The notes: a model not told the origin generated them from the sequence alone. Shown: positions 47,514-56,273, counted from the first letter of the stretch. The stretch is 64,000 nucleotides of DNA from Rubrobacter tropicus (GCF_011492945.1 NZ_CP045119.1:1054001-1118000); one strand, 5' to 3'. A program made the numbers and translations.

Positions 47514-48827
47514 TTGGACGAGGTAGTCTCTTCTGGCGTAAGGATCTCCGCGGCCCTGATCCTGGTCCTGCTGAACGGGCTGTTCGTGGCCGCCGAGTTC
47601 GCCTTCGTCAGGATACGCTCGACGCAGGTTGACCGGCTGGTCGCGGAGCGCAAGCCTTCCGCCGGCCTCGTCAAGGTGGCCCGCCAGAAGCTCGACCAGT
47701 ACCTCGCCGTCTGCCAGCTGGGCATCACGATCTGCTCGCTCGGCATCGGCGCCCTCGCCGAGCCTGCCATAGCAGATCTCATAGAGCCGTGGCTCGGCAC
47801 CCTGGGCGTACCCGACGCCCTGCTTCACCCCATAGCCCTCACGATAGCCCTCTCCATTGCCTCGTTCTTGCACGTGGTCTTCGGGGAGCTCGCGCCCAAG
47901 ACCTTCGCCATCCAGAAGGCCGAGGGGACCTCGCTGTTCGTCGCCCCCTTCATGCGGTTCTTCTACTACCTGCTCCTGCCCTTCACCGTGGTCTTCAACG
48001 GGACCGCCAACGCCATAACGGGAGCCCTGGGGGTGGCGCCGGCCTCCGAATCCGACGAGACGCATTCGGAGCAGGAGATCCGCCAGCTCATCGCCCAGAG
48101 TACCCGGCAAGGAGTCTTGGAACACGACGAGGAGGAGATGATCGAGGGCATCTTCGAGCTCGAGGACACGCCGGTGCGTGAGATCATGGTTCCGAGGCCT
48201 GATGTCGCCGTGCTACCGGCCGGGATGGGCCTGGAGGAGCTTTTCGCCGTCGCAGCGGAGGGCCATCACACCCGCTACCCGGTCCAGGAGGATGACTCGC
48301 CGGACAGGGTACTCGGGATGGTCCACGTCAAGGACGTGCTCCGGGCCGTGAGGGCGGAAGGGCCGGGGGCGAGGGTGACGGCCCGCGACCTCGTGCGAGA
48401 GGTCTTGACGGTCCCCGAGAGCAGGCGCGTCAGCGACGTGCTCAGGGACCTGAGGCAGCGGGAGATACGGGTCGCCATCGTCATCGATGAGTGGGGCTCC
48501 TTCGAGGGCCTGGTCACCGTCGAAGACATCGTCGAGGAGATAGTCGGCGAGCTTCGCGACGAGTTCGACGAAGAAGAGCCGCTCGTCCGCGAGATCGCCG
48601 ACGGTTACCGGATGGACGGCCGCACCCCGATAGGGGTCGTCAACGAGGTTCTCGACTCCGAACTCGCCAGCGAGGAGTTCGAGACCGTGGGCGGCTTTGT
48701 CTTCGGCCAACTCGGACACGCCCCATCGGTCGGCGACGAGGTGCGCCTCGACGGCCACCTCCTGCGCGTGGAAGAGGTGGACGGGGCCCGCATCGTGAGC
48801 GTGGCCGCGCGGAGGAACCCGGGTTAA
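47514..48827 (+). CDS. CNNM/CorC-type transporter (hemolysin family)
   Basis: A 437-residue protein. The DUF21/CNNM membrane domain at about 5-190 has 'ILVLLNGLFVAAEFAFVRIR' and 'FLHVVFGELAPKTFAIQKAE'. Two CBS domains at about 205-330 include 'VREIMVPRPDVAVLPAG' and 'VAIVIDEWGSFEGLVTVEDI'. The CorC_HlyC domain makes up the end. Related proteins extrude or regulate Mg2+/Co2+. TTG 47514 after GGGGG is taken as start; GTG 47478 is also in frame. The 230 bases before it show no gene. Confidence 0.92.
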   Translation: MDEVVSSGVRISAALILVLLNGLFVAAEFAFVRIRSTQVDRLVAERKPSAGLVKVARQKLDQYLAVCQLGITICSLGIGALAEPAIADLIEPWLGTLGVPDALLHPIALTIALSIASFLHVVFGELAPKTFAIQKAEGTSLFVAPFMRFFYYLLLPFTVVFNGTANAITGALGVAPASESDETHSEQEIRQLIAQSTRQGVLEHDEEEMIEGIFELEDTPVREIMVPRPDVAVLPAGMGLEELFAVAAEGHHTRYPVQEDDSPDRVLGMVHVKDVLRAVRAEGPGARVTARDLVREVLTVPESRRVSDVLRDLRQREIRVAIVIDEWGSFEGLVTVEDIVEEIVGELRDEFDEEEPLVREIADGYRMDGRTPIGVVNEVLDSELASEEFETVGGFVFGQLGHAPSVGDEVRLDGHLLRVEEVDGARIVSVAARRNPG

Positions 48828-48866
48828 AGCCACCAACTATTATTGGCGGCCCCTACAGTCGGGCGG

Positions 48867-49490
48867 TCAACCCGCCAGGGCCGGCGTCCGGGGGACGTTC
48901 ACCCCGATCAGGCAATCCCGCGTGACGAGATCCGCCAGTCCTTCTTCGTCCAGGCCTTCCGTGCCGGGCGGACGCATCGGCAGCACCATGTAGCGGACGT
49001 CGGCGGTGCTGTCGTGGACCGCGACCCGGGTCTCCCCGGGCGGCTCGAAGCCGAACTCGCGCATGACGGCGCGGGGTTCGCGGACGGCGCGGGAACGGTA
49101 CTCGAAGCTCTTGTACCAGTCCGGCGGCCGGCCGAGCACGTTGCGGGGGTAGCAGGAGCAGAGGGTGCAGACTATGAGGTTGTGAACCTCCGGCGTGTTT
49201 TCAACGACCACGAGTTCCGGCGACGCGACCGCGTCTATGCCGAACTCGATGGCGGCCGCCTTACCGTCGGAGAGGAGGCGGGCCTTGAAGCCTTCGTCGG
49301 TCCAGGCGTGGGCGACGAGGCGCGCGCCGTTGGCGGGGGAGCGGGAGTCCATGTACCTGATGTTGTCCTGGATCTCGGCCTCCGTGACGACGCCCTTCTC
49401 GACGAGCAACGCCTCCATCGCCCGGACCCGCGCGGCGAGCGGGCTTCTGGCGCTTCCCGAACTCGTCTCGTGGTGGTGACCGTGGCTCAT
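48867..49490 (-). CDS. Nitrile hydratase alpha / thiocyanate hydrolase gamma-like subunit
   Basis: A 207-residue metal-binding subunit. It has the claw motif 'VCTLCSCYPRNVLG', with three cysteines and the serine of the Co-type (CTLCSC) active site. 'RVRAMEALLVEKGVVTEAEI' and 'LGRPPDWYKSFEYRSRAVRE' also match. Two of the cysteines are oxidised to sulfenic and sulfinic acid in the mature family. The N-terminus is His-rich ('MSHGHHHETSS'). The usual YPWP after the claw is YPRN. It is the third gene of a three-gene overlapping operon, so its partner beta chain is split in two (see 49487 and 49777). Confidence 0.9.
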   Translation of the reverse strand: MSHGHHHETSSGSARSPLAARVRAMEALLVEKGVVTEAEIQDNIRYMDSRSPANGARLVAHAWTDEGFKARLLSDGKAAAIEFGIDAVASPELVVVENTPEVHNLIVCTLCSCYPRNVLGRPPDWYKSFEYRSRAVREPRAVMREFGFEPPGETRVAVHDSTADVRYMVLPMRPPGTEGLDEEGLADLVTRDCLIGVNVPRTPALAG

Positions 49491-49780
49491 TTGCCTCCTC
49501 CAGGCTCCAGCCAGTGCTCGTAGACGTCCGCGTAGAGCGGGTCTTCCGCCGGCCCCCCATAGTCCGGCCAGAGCTCGCCCTGGGAAAATCCGACCTTGTA
49601 GAGGACCCGTTCCGGCTCTCCCGAGAGTCCGTAGGCGAGGTCTTCGGGGTTTGGGAAGGCGCCGAGGACGCGCTCGATCTTCCCGTCTTTCCCTTTCAGG
49701 TAGTCCGGCGTGCGGACGTGGCCCGGCTTGGCGCCTGGCCGCACCCTGACGGGGTCGCCGGGTGCGAAGCGGGCCGTCAC
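49487..49780 (-). CDS. Nitrile hydratase beta C-terminal-like subunit (SH3-like)
   Basis: A 97-residue protein equal to the C-terminal SH3-like half of nitrile hydratase beta: 'RFAPGDPVRVRPGAKPGHVR', 'YLKGKDGKIERVLGAFPNPE', 'YKVGFSQGELWPDYGGPAED', and 'YADVYEHWLEPG'. In thiocyanate hydrolase this half is the separate alpha subunit. ATG 49780 overlaps the upstream stop as ATGA, and the same overlap joins it to the alpha-type gene. Confidence 0.88.
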   Translation of the reverse strand: MTARFAPGDPVRVRPGAKPGHVRTPDYLKGKDGKIERVLGAFPNPEDLAYGLSGEPERVLYKVGFSQGELWPDYGGPAEDPLYADVYEHWLEPGGGK

Positions 49781-50076
49781 GCGCCGTCCCAGCGGTGGTG
49801 GATCTCGGCGGCCTTCTCGTCTATCTCGACCTTCGCGAGGATTCCCTTTTCGACGAGGAGCTTCTCCGTGGCCGAGGCCCAGCGCTCGTAGTAGGCGAGG
49901 TCGCGGTAGTTGGGGAGCGACTCTATGGCGCGGCGGTGCTCGTCCGTGGTCTGCAGGCCCTTCTTGCCGAGCGCCGCGTTTATGGCGTCCGCTATACGCT
50001 CCCAGTCCTCGGGCTCGCGGACCTCCTTGCCCACGGGCCCGGCCGGCTCGCCGCCCATGTCGTGGGGGCCAGACAC
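49777..50076 (-). CDS. Nitrile hydratase beta N-terminal-like subunit
   Basis: A 99-residue protein corresponding to the helical N-terminal half of nitrile hydratase beta: it starts 'MSGPHDMGGEPAGPVG' and continues 'AIESLPNYRDLAYYERWASA', 'EKLLVEKGILAK'. In thiocyanate hydrolase this is the separate beta subunit; short proteins of this kind are also annotated as NHase accessory proteins (metallochaperones). No other activator gene is present, so this chain may serve as subunit, chaperone or both. It is first in the three-gene operon, seven bases after gpgS. Confidence 0.82.
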   Translation of the reverse strand: MSGPHDMGGEPAGPVGKEVREPEDWERIADAINAALGKKGLQTTDEHRRAIESLPNYRDLAYYERWASATEKLLVEKGILAKVEIDEKAAEIHHRWDGA

Positions 50077-50083
50077 GGCCTTC

Positions 50084-51070
50084 CTACCTGACCCTGAGGA
50101 CTTCCTCGATGGGCGGGCGCTCGACGAGTTCCTCGACGTACTCCTGGAGCTGGAGGCCGTCCGGGGTCGCGACGGCGTGGAGGTAGTCGCTGAACTGGAA
50201 GGGGGAGACGGGGGCGTCCGGGTCGCTCGTCTGGTTCAGGCGTCCTTCCTGCCTCATGCGCCGGGCCACCGCGCGCAGGACCGCGTAGGACATGCGCGAG
50301 AGGTCGCGGAGGGGCTGGTGGCGGTTCTGGCGGGTGCCGAGGTCGACCTGGGCCATCGCGTCGAGGCCCACCTTCTTGTAGGCGTCGATCATGATGCCCG
50401 TCTCCACGGCGTAGCCGGTCAAAAACGGGATGGAGCGGAAGAGCTCCCTGTCCGCCACGAACTCGCCGGCGAGCGGCTGCACGAAGCCCGTAAGCTCTGG
50501 GTAGAACAGGTTGAAGAGCGGCTTGGTCGAGAGCTCGGTCACCCTGCCGCCGCCGTCGACCTGGAGCGCCTCCTGGCTCTTGAACGGGCGCCTGTAGGCC
50601 GCCTTGACGTAGCGAACCGTCGGGTCCTCCAGGATGGGGCCGAGGACGCCGTAGACGAGCTGGGGCTCGAAGTCCTTCGTGTCCGTGTCCATGTACATCA
50701 CGAGGTCGCCGCGGGCCACGGAGAGGGAGCGCCACATCGCGTCGCCCTTGCCGTGGGCGCCGCCGTGCTCGCGCATCAGCTCGTTCTCGGAGAAGACCTC
50801 GGCGCCCCGGTCGGCGGCGACGTCAGCCGTGCCGTCCGGGGAGTCGGCGTCGACGACCAGGATCTGGTCGACCAGCGGGTTCCCGTTCGTGCGGCGGTTT
50901 ACCGCGTGGATCTCATCGATGATGCCGCCTATCGTGTCGGCGACGTTTCGGGAGGGTAAGACCGCGCTCACGGTCAGGCCGCGCTCCCGCTTCAGGTGGC
51001 CCATCTTCTCCAGGTCGGAGAACTGGCGGAAGTCATATGACCTATGCTTGAACCAATCTCTGGCGTCCAT
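50084..51070 (-). CDS. gpgS: Glucosyl/mannosyl-3-phosphoglycerate synthase (GT81)
   Basis: A 328-residue GT-A glycosyltransferase. It has 'GLTVSAVLPSRNVADTIG', 'VDQILVVDADSPDGTADVA', 'HGKGDAMWRSLSVARGDLVM' and the metal motif in 'YMDTDTKDFEPQLVYGVLG'; 'STKPLFNLFYPELTGFVQPL' is typical of GpgS. It transfers glucose or mannose from the NDP-sugar to 3-phosphoglycerate, the first step to glucosyl- or mannosylglycerate, a compatible solute. A Rubrobacter enzyme of this family is known to use both sugars. No phosphatase partner is adjacent. Confidence 0.9.
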   Translation of the reverse strand: MDARDWFKHRSYDFRQFSDLEKMGHLKRERGLTVSAVLPSRNVADTIGGIIDEIHAVNRRTNGNPLVDQILVVDADSPDGTADVAADRGAEVFSENELMREHGGAHGKGDAMWRSLSVARGDLVMYMDTDTKDFEPQLVYGVLGPILEDPTVRYVKAAYRRPFKSQEALQVDGGGRVTELSTKPLFNLFYPELTGFVQPLAGEFVADRELFRSIPFLTGYAVETGIMIDAYKKVGLDAMAQVDLGTRQNRHQPLRDLSRMSYAVLRAVARRMRQEGRLNQTSDPDAPVSPFQFSDYLHAVATPDGLQLQEYVEELVERPPIEEVLRVR

Positions 51071-51192
51071 GTGTCACACGCCCCTCTCGTAGCATCTCCA
51101 TCACAGCCCCGGTACGCTATCGCACTATGTGCCGTTTGTCCAATACTTGCTGGGACGGTGGCGCGGACTTCTGTGCCCCGGCGCCGGGATGA

Positions 51193-51198
51193 TAGAAT
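51193..51198 (+). promoter_or_regulatory. Candidate -10 box for surE
   Basis: TAGAAT in GATGATAGAATCC, 56 bases before the surE start. No good -35. It lies in the divergent gap 51071-51253, which holds nothing else identifiable. Confidence 0.35.
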
Positions 51199-51253
51199 CC
51201 ATGCCCGTTTTGGGGAGACGTTGCAGGCGAGCCGATCGAGAGACCCAACCCAC

Positions 51254-52072
51254 GTGCGAATAGTCTTGACCAACGACGACGGAATAGACGCCCCGGGCCT
51301 CCTGGCGGCCCGCCAGGCCTTGGAGAAGGTCGCCGACGTCCTGACCGTCGCCCCCGACCAGAACCGCAGCGGCGTCGGGCGCAGCATCTCCTTCGGCCGT
51401 CCCCTGCACGTCGAGGAGCGCCGGATGGCCGACGGCGTGAAGGGCTACGCCTGCTCAGGCACCCCCGTGGACTGCGTGCGCCTCGTGGCCCTGGGCCTCA
51501 TGGACTTCGAGCCCGACATCGTCGTCGCCGGGATCAACCACGGCGAGAACCTCGGCGACGACATAACCTATTCGGGCACCGTCGCGGGCGCCATGGAGGG
51601 CATAGTAATAGGCGTTCCCGGCATCGCGGTCTCTTTGAGCATAGACCGCCCCTGGCACGAGAGCGCCGAGGAGCTCGGCCCCATGAACGGAAACCTCCAC
51701 TTCGAGGCGGCAGCCGAGTTCGTCGCCCGGCTGGCGAAGGTGGCCCTTGAGGGATTGCCCGAAGGGCGCATCCTCAACGTCAACGCCCCGAACAAGACCC
51801 GCGAGGACCTGAAAGGCGCGCGGGTTACCAGGCTCGGGCGCAGGATGTACAAGGACGAGCTCGTCGAGGTAAAAGACGAGGAGGGCAGGGTCGGGTACGA
51901 CATCTACAACAACCCGCCGGGCTACCACGAGGAGAACGGCACCGACTTCGCGGCCATAGCGGACGGTGAGATCAGCGTAACGCCGGTCCACCTGGAGCTC
52001 ACGGACGACGCGGGCCTGGAAGAGATCGGCACCTGGGACGTGGGTTCCCTGCTGAACGGCACCCTCGGCTAG
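51254..52072 (+). CDS. surE: 5'/3'-nucleotidase SurE
   Basis: A 272-residue metal-dependent nucleotidase. The N-terminal metal site 'VRIVLTNDDGIDAPGL' is diagnostic, with 'VAPDQNRSGVGRSISF', 'CSGTPVDCVRLVALG', 'VVAGINHGENLGDDITYSGT' and 'AMEGIVIGVPGIAVS'. It hydrolyses nucleoside monophosphates and short polyphosphate. GTG 51254 starts exactly at the family N-terminus; the ribosome site is weak. It overlaps the following HAD gene. Confidence 0.93.
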   Translation: MRIVLTNDDGIDAPGLLAARQALEKVADVLTVAPDQNRSGVGRSISFGRPLHVEERRMADGVKGYACSGTPVDCVRLVALGLMDFEPDIVVAGINHGENLGDDITYSGTVAGAMEGIVIGVPGIAVSLSIDRPWHESAEELGPMNGNLHFEAAAEFVARLAKVALEGLPEGRILNVNAPNKTREDLKGARVTRLGRRMYKDELVEVKDEEGRVGYDIYNNPPGYHEENGTDFAAIADGEISVTPVHLELTDDAGLEEIGTWDVGSLLNGTLG

Positions 52073-52725
52073 TGCTCACCGCCGCCCTCTTCGATTTCGA
52101 CGGCACGCTCGTGGACACGACGGAGATGATCTTCCAGTCGATGCGCCACGCCACGACCTCGGTCCTCGGCCGCGACGACATCCCCCGCGAGGAGCTTCTC
52201 GCCAACGTCGGCCAGCCCCTCCCGCGCCAGATGGAGATCCTGGACGCCGAGAAGGCCGAGCTCCTCCTCGAGTCCTACCGCGCCCACCACGAAGAAAACC
52301 ACGACGACCTGATCCGCGAGTTCCCCGGCATAGCCGAGTCTCTCCAGCGCCTCCGCGACGCGGGCGTAAAGGTCGCCGTCGTAACCTCCAAACGCCGCCG
52401 CTCCGTCGAAATGGCCCTGGAGGCGCTCCCGAGCCTCGACCTCGTGGTCGACCGCTTCGTTACCCTGGAGGACACGACGGAGCACAAACCAAACCCCGAG
52501 CCCCTCCTGAGGGGCCTGGAGCTCGTCGGAGACGTTCCGAAAGAGAACGCCGTCTACGTCGGAGACTCCCCGTTCGACGTGCAGGCGGCCAGGGCCGCGG
52601 GCCTCCGCAGCGTCGCCGTGAGCTGGGGCGCCTTCTCCGAGGACACCTTGCGCCAGGCCGAACCCGACCACCTCGTACCCGACATCGACTCTGCGGTGGA
52701 CGTGCTCCTGGGCGGCGAGCTCTAA
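52072..52725 (+). CDS. HAD-family hydrolase (phosphoglycolate phosphatase/PpaX-like)
   Basis: A 217-residue HAD phosphatase. Motif I is 'LFDFDGTLVDTTEMIFQSM', motif II 'VAVVTSKRR', motif III the Lys of 'HKPNPEPLLRGLELVG', and motif IV 'VYVGDSPFDVQAARAAG'. The helical cap is type C1. PpaX-type pyrophosphatase and Gph-type phosphatases share this pattern. GTG 52072 shares its first base with the surE stop, so the two are coupled. Confidence 0.9.
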   Translation: MLTAALFDFDGTLVDTTEMIFQSMRHATTSVLGRDDIPREELLANVGQPLPRQMEILDAEKAELLLESYRAHHEENHDDLIREFPGIAESLQRLRDAGVKVAVVTSKRRRSVEMALEALPSLDLVVDRFVTLEDTTEHKPNPEPLLRGLELVGDVPKENAVYVGDSPFDVQAARAAGLRSVAVSWGAFSEDTLRQAEPDHLVPDIDSAVDVLLGGEL

Positions 52726-52733
52726 AACGCCGG

Positions 52734-53876
52734 CTAGAGCGCTCCCACGGCCCTCGCCAACCCTTCCAACTCTTCCCCCGTGTTGAAGAGGTGCGTGCTG
52801 GCCCGGACGTACGGGACGCGGGCCGGGACGTAGCGCAGGACGAAACGTTGGCGAAGCAGGCGTTCGGCGGCCTCCTTGGCCTCCACGCCCCCGATCTCGA
52901 AGCTGACGAGACCGCTGTGCGCCGGCCTCGGCGAGCGCAGGGTGACACGCGGTAGCCCGGAGAGAAGGTCCATCAGGAGGTCCGCCTTGCGACGGATCTC
53001 CCCGAATCCCGCTTCTCCGCGCTCCCGGACGCCCCGCGCCGCCTCCGCGAAGCCGCCCGCGAGCGCGGCGCTCATGGTCGAGGCCTCGAAGCGCCTGGCG
53101 TCGGGACGAAGGTCGTAATCGCCCGCCTTGTCGAAGTCGTACGGGCTCGGGAGCGAGAGGTAGCCGACGTTGGGGCTGTGGACGGGGAGGTTCGGTCTTA
53201 CGTAGAACGCGCCCATGCCCTCGGGGCCGAGCACCCACTTGTGGCCCGTGAAGGCGTACATGTCAGCGCCCGTGGCGGGGACGTCCACGGGGATGTTCCC
53301 GACGGACTGGGCGCCGTCTACGAGGGTGAGGATGCCGCGGTCGCGGGCCAGGGCGCAGATCTCCTCCAGCGGTAGCACCTCTCCGTTTGTCCAGTCCACG
53401 TGGGAGAGCGCTATGAGGCGCGTTTGCGGGGTCAGGGCGGCCTCGACCTTCTCGGCCGTAACGGGCGGTTCAGCGAGGTGGACCTTTACGCCGAAGCGGC
53501 GGGCGGCGGCGTGTAGCGGCATGAGGCAGCCGGGGTGCTCGGTGGCGGTCGAAACTACCTCGTCGCCCTCCCGCCAGTCGATGGCGGCGACGCCGAGGTT
53601 CATGCCGTGGGTCGTGTTCTGGGTGAGGGCGACGTCGTTCGGGCCCGCGTTTACGAGGCTGGCGGCGGCCTCGCGAGCGCGGGTGTTCGCGTCGGCCTGG
53701 CGGGCGAAGAGGCCGGCGCCTTCGAGGTAGGCCGGGCCGGAGCAGAGGTCGTCGGCCCCGCGCATGGCGTCGATGACGCTTCGGGGAGGCGGGCCGCTGG
53801 CGCCGGAGTTCAGGTAGGCGAAGTCGTTGTCCGCGAGGGCCGGGAAGTCTTCTCTGGGGAGGTGTATTGCGGTGAT
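52734..53876 (-). CDS. Class V aminotransferase (cysteine desulfurase/isopenicillin-N-epimerase-like), ATC start
   Basis: A PLP enzyme of about 380 residues: 'TQNTTHGMNLGVAAIDWREG', 'STATEHPGCLMPL', 'VDGAQSVGNIPVDVP', and the Schiff-base Lys in 'MYAFTGHKWVLGPEGMG'. Conserved sequence continues upstream of the first ATG (53765): 'IHLPREDFPALADNDFAYLN' and 'SGASGPPPRSVIDAM', a genuine N-terminal arm. No ATG, GTG or TTG exists between there and the upstream stop. ATC 53876 follows AAAGGA by six bases and is the best start. The cysteine of true desulfurases is not apparent, so a lyase or epimerase role is likelier. Confidence 0.85.
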   Translation of the reverse strand: MTAIHLPREDFPALADNDFAYLNSGASGPPPRSVIDAMRGADDLCSGPAYLEGAGLFARQADANTRAREAAASLVNAGPNDVALTQNTTHGMNLGVAAIDWREGDEVVSTATEHPGCLMPLHAAARRFGVKVHLAEPPVTAEKVEAALTPQTRLIALSHVDWTNGEVLPLEEICALARDRGILTLVDGAQSVGNIPVDVPATGADMYAFTGHKWVLGPEGMGAFYVRPNLPVHSPNVGYLSLPSPYDFDKAGDYDLRPDARRFEASTMSAALAGGFAEAARGVRERGEAGFGEIRRKADLLMDLLSGLPRVTLRSPRPAHSGLVSFEIGGVEAKEAAERLLRQRFVLRYVPARVPYVRASTHLFNTGEELEGLARAVGAL

Positions 53877-53911
53877 GGGGGGTCCTTTCTCTGGTCCGAA
53901 CGGCCGTTTTG

Positions 53912-53917
53912 TATAAT
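53912..53917 (+). promoter_or_regulatory. Perfect TATAAT -10 box for a leaderless PBP message
   Basis: TATAAT ends nine bases before the ATG at 53927. Transcription starting six to eight bases downstream would begin essentially at the start codon, and there is no ribosome site. No -35 consensus is visible. Confidence 0.6.
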
Positions 53918-53926
53918 AGCGGCTTC

Positions 53927-56230
53927 ATGCAGAGCGGAGATCTGGCCAGGGTCGGCCGCCGCCGGCGCCGGGGGCGCAGGCGGGGCGGCAGCAGAATTCT
54001 TCAGAGGCTAAGGAACGTCTTCCTGCTCCTCTGCGCGGCGACGATCCTCGGTACGGTCGTCCTCTTCGTCAGCGCCGCCAACACCTACAGGGCCTTCGCC
54101 GAGGAGATGCCCGAGCTCGACAGCTACCGCTCGACGGAGCTCGCCCAGACCTCGACCGTCTACGACGCCAACGGCGAGGTCGTCGAGCAGCTCTACGGCG
54201 TGCAAAACCGCTTCGTCGTCGGCCTCGACAAGGTCGACCCCACCCTGAGGGACGCCGTCGTCGCCATAGAGGACCACCGCTTCGAGGAGCACAGGGGATT
54301 GGACTTCGAGGCGATAGGCCGCGCCGCCGTCGAGAACGTCAAGAACCTCTCCATCCAGGAGGGCGGGTCCACGATCACCCAACAGCTCATCAAGAACACC
54401 TACATCGCCCAGGAGCAACGCTACATCCCGTCTTTCCAGAGAAAATTCGTGGAAGGCTCGCTCGCCTGGCAGTACGAAAAAGAGCACTCCAAAGAGGAGA
54501 TCCTGGAGCAGTACCTGAACACCGTCTACTTCGGCGCCAACGCCTACGGGGCCGAGGCGGCGGCCAAGACCTACTTCAACAAGAAGGCCGCCGACCTCAC
54601 GCTCCCGGAGTCGGCCCTCCTGGCCGGCATCATCAACCTCCCCGGCGTCTACGACCCCTTCGCCGACCCCGAGACCTCCAAGAAACGGCGCGACGTCGTC
54701 CTCGACCGGATGCTCGAGTACGGCCACATAACCCAAAAAGAGCACGACGAGGCCGTTGAAACGGACCTGCAACTCAGCCGGGGACGCGTGGAGTACGAGA
54801 ACGACAACGAGTACTTCCTGAATGCCGTGCGCAAGGAACTCGCCAGAGAGTACGGGGACGACGCGGTCTACGAGGGAGGGTTGAAGATCTACACCACCCT
54901 CGACCCCGAGCTGCAACAGATGGCAGACGACGCGGTGGATTCCGTGGTCGACCCCTCGGTCGGCGACCCTTCGGCCTCTCTCGTCTCGGTGGACCCGGGG
55001 ACTGGCGCCGTGAGGGCGATGGTCGGCGGTTCGGACTTCAGGCAGGTCAAGTTCAACCTGGCGACGGAGGCACACCGCCAGTCCGGCAGCGCCTTCAAGC
55101 CCTTCGTCTACGCCGAGGCGGTCGACCAGGGGCTCTCGCCCGAGACCATGTACGTCTCCGAGCATCTCGAAGTGCCGATGGAGGACGAGGCACCCTACGT
55201 TGTCGACAACTACGACTTCATCGAGCGCGGGCCGATCACTTTAGACAAGGCGATGGCCGACTCGGACAACACCGTCTTCGTGCAGCTCGCCCTCGACCTC
55301 GGCCTGCAGAGGGTCGTCGACATGGCCCACGAGCTAGGTATCGAGAGCGAGATCGACGCCTACCCGTCGACCGCCATCGGGGGGCTCAGGATCGGGGTGA
55401 CGCCGCTCGAGATGGCCTCCGCCTACTCGACCTTCGCCAACGCCGGCACCCACATGGAGCCGTACCTGGTCCAGAAGGTCACGCGCGAGGAGAACGGCGA
55501 GGAGGAGACGGTCGAGGAGCACCGCCTGGTAGGGGAGGAGGCTTTGAGCCGCGACGAGGCGGCCGTCGTGACCGAGTCTTTGCGCGGCGTGGTCGAGCGG
55601 GGAACGGCCAGCTACTACCACGACCTCGACGCCGAGATAGGGCGTCCCGCCGCGGGCAAGACGGGTACGAGCAACGAGTTCATAGACGCGTGGTTCGTCG
55701 GCTACATCCCGCAGCTCTCGACGAGCGTCTGGGTCGGCTACCCGAACGAGCGGCGCCCGATGGTCGGTATAAACGGCCTCGAGGAGATCAACGGCGAAAA
55801 CTACCCGCTGGACATCTGGTCCCTCTACATGCAGAACGCGGCCCAGAAGTTCCCCGTCCAGGAGTTCGACACGCCGAGCCCCGACCTCGCCCTCGAAGTC
55901 AAGACGGACGAACAGGCCTACGTCAAACCCCCGCCACCGCCCGACCCCCCGGAAGAGGACGAGGAGCCGGCGGAAGATCCCACCGAAGATCCCGCGGACG
56001 AAACCTCCGCCACCAACGCCGAGCCAGATATCTTCGGCCAGGAAAACGGGCTCCCGTTCTCCGAAGATCCCGCACGACCTGAGACGCGACCCCGGACGCC
56101 CCGACGGCAACCCGGTGCCGCGGGCCAGGCCGCAGGGGATTCTTCGGTCCCGGCTGCGGGTCAACCGGAACAGCGGCCGGCCTCGCCTGCCCCGGCCTCC
56201 GCGTCGCCGGCGGCAGATCCCGAGCAGTAA
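53927..56230 (+). CDS. Class A penicillin-binding protein (transglycosylase/transpeptidase)
   Basis: A 767-residue cell-wall synthase. It has an Arg-rich cytoplasmic start, a TM helix at about 27-50, and a GT51 transglycosylase at about 75-250 with the catalytic Glu in 'IEDHRFEEHRGLDFEAIGRA' and 'GGSTITQQLIKNTYI'. The transpeptidase domain follows at about 330-630 with SxxK in 'RQSGSAFKPFVYAEA', SxN in 'MADSDNTVFVQLA' and KTG in 'AAGKTGTSNEFIDAWF'. The tail of about 120 residues is Pro/Glu-rich and disordered. It polymerises and cross-links peptidoglycan outside the membrane. Confidence 0.95.
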   Translation: MQSGDLARVGRRRRRGRRRGGSRILQRLRNVFLLLCAATILGTVVLFVSAANTYRAFAEEMPELDSYRSTELAQTSTVYDANGEVVEQLYGVQNRFVVGLDKVDPTLRDAVVAIEDHRFEEHRGLDFEAIGRAAVENVKNLSIQEGGSTITQQLIKNTYIAQEQRYIPSFQRKFVEGSLAWQYEKEHSKEEILEQYLNTVYFGANAYGAEAAAKTYFNKKAADLTLPESALLAGIINLPGVYDPFADPETSKKRRDVVLDRMLEYGHITQKEHDEAVETDLQLSRGRVEYENDNEYFLNAVRKELAREYGDDAVYEGGLKIYTTLDPELQQMADDAVDSVVDPSVGDPSASLVSVDPGTGAVRAMVGGSDFRQVKFNLATEAHRQSGSAFKPFVYAEAVDQGLSPETMYVSEHLEVPMEDEAPYVVDNYDFIERGPITLDKAMADSDNTVFVQLALDLGLQRVVDMAHELGIESEIDAYPSTAIGGLRIGVTPLEMASAYSTFANAGTHMEPYLVQKVTREENGEEETVEEHRLVGEEALSRDEAAVVTESLRGVVERGTASYYHDLDAEIGRPAAGKTGTSNEFIDAWFVGYIPQLSTSVWVGYPNERRPMVGINGLEEINGENYPLDIWSLYMQNAAQKFPVQEFDTPSPDLALEVKTDEQAYVKPPPPPDPPEEDEEPAEDPTEDPADETSATNAEPDIFGQENGLPFSEDPARPETRPRTPRRQPGAAGQAAGDSSVPAAGQPEQRPASPAPASASPAADPEQ

Positions 56231-56273
56231 CCTGTGGTTCCACACGGGGCGTCGAGTACATTGCCCGGTGCGT

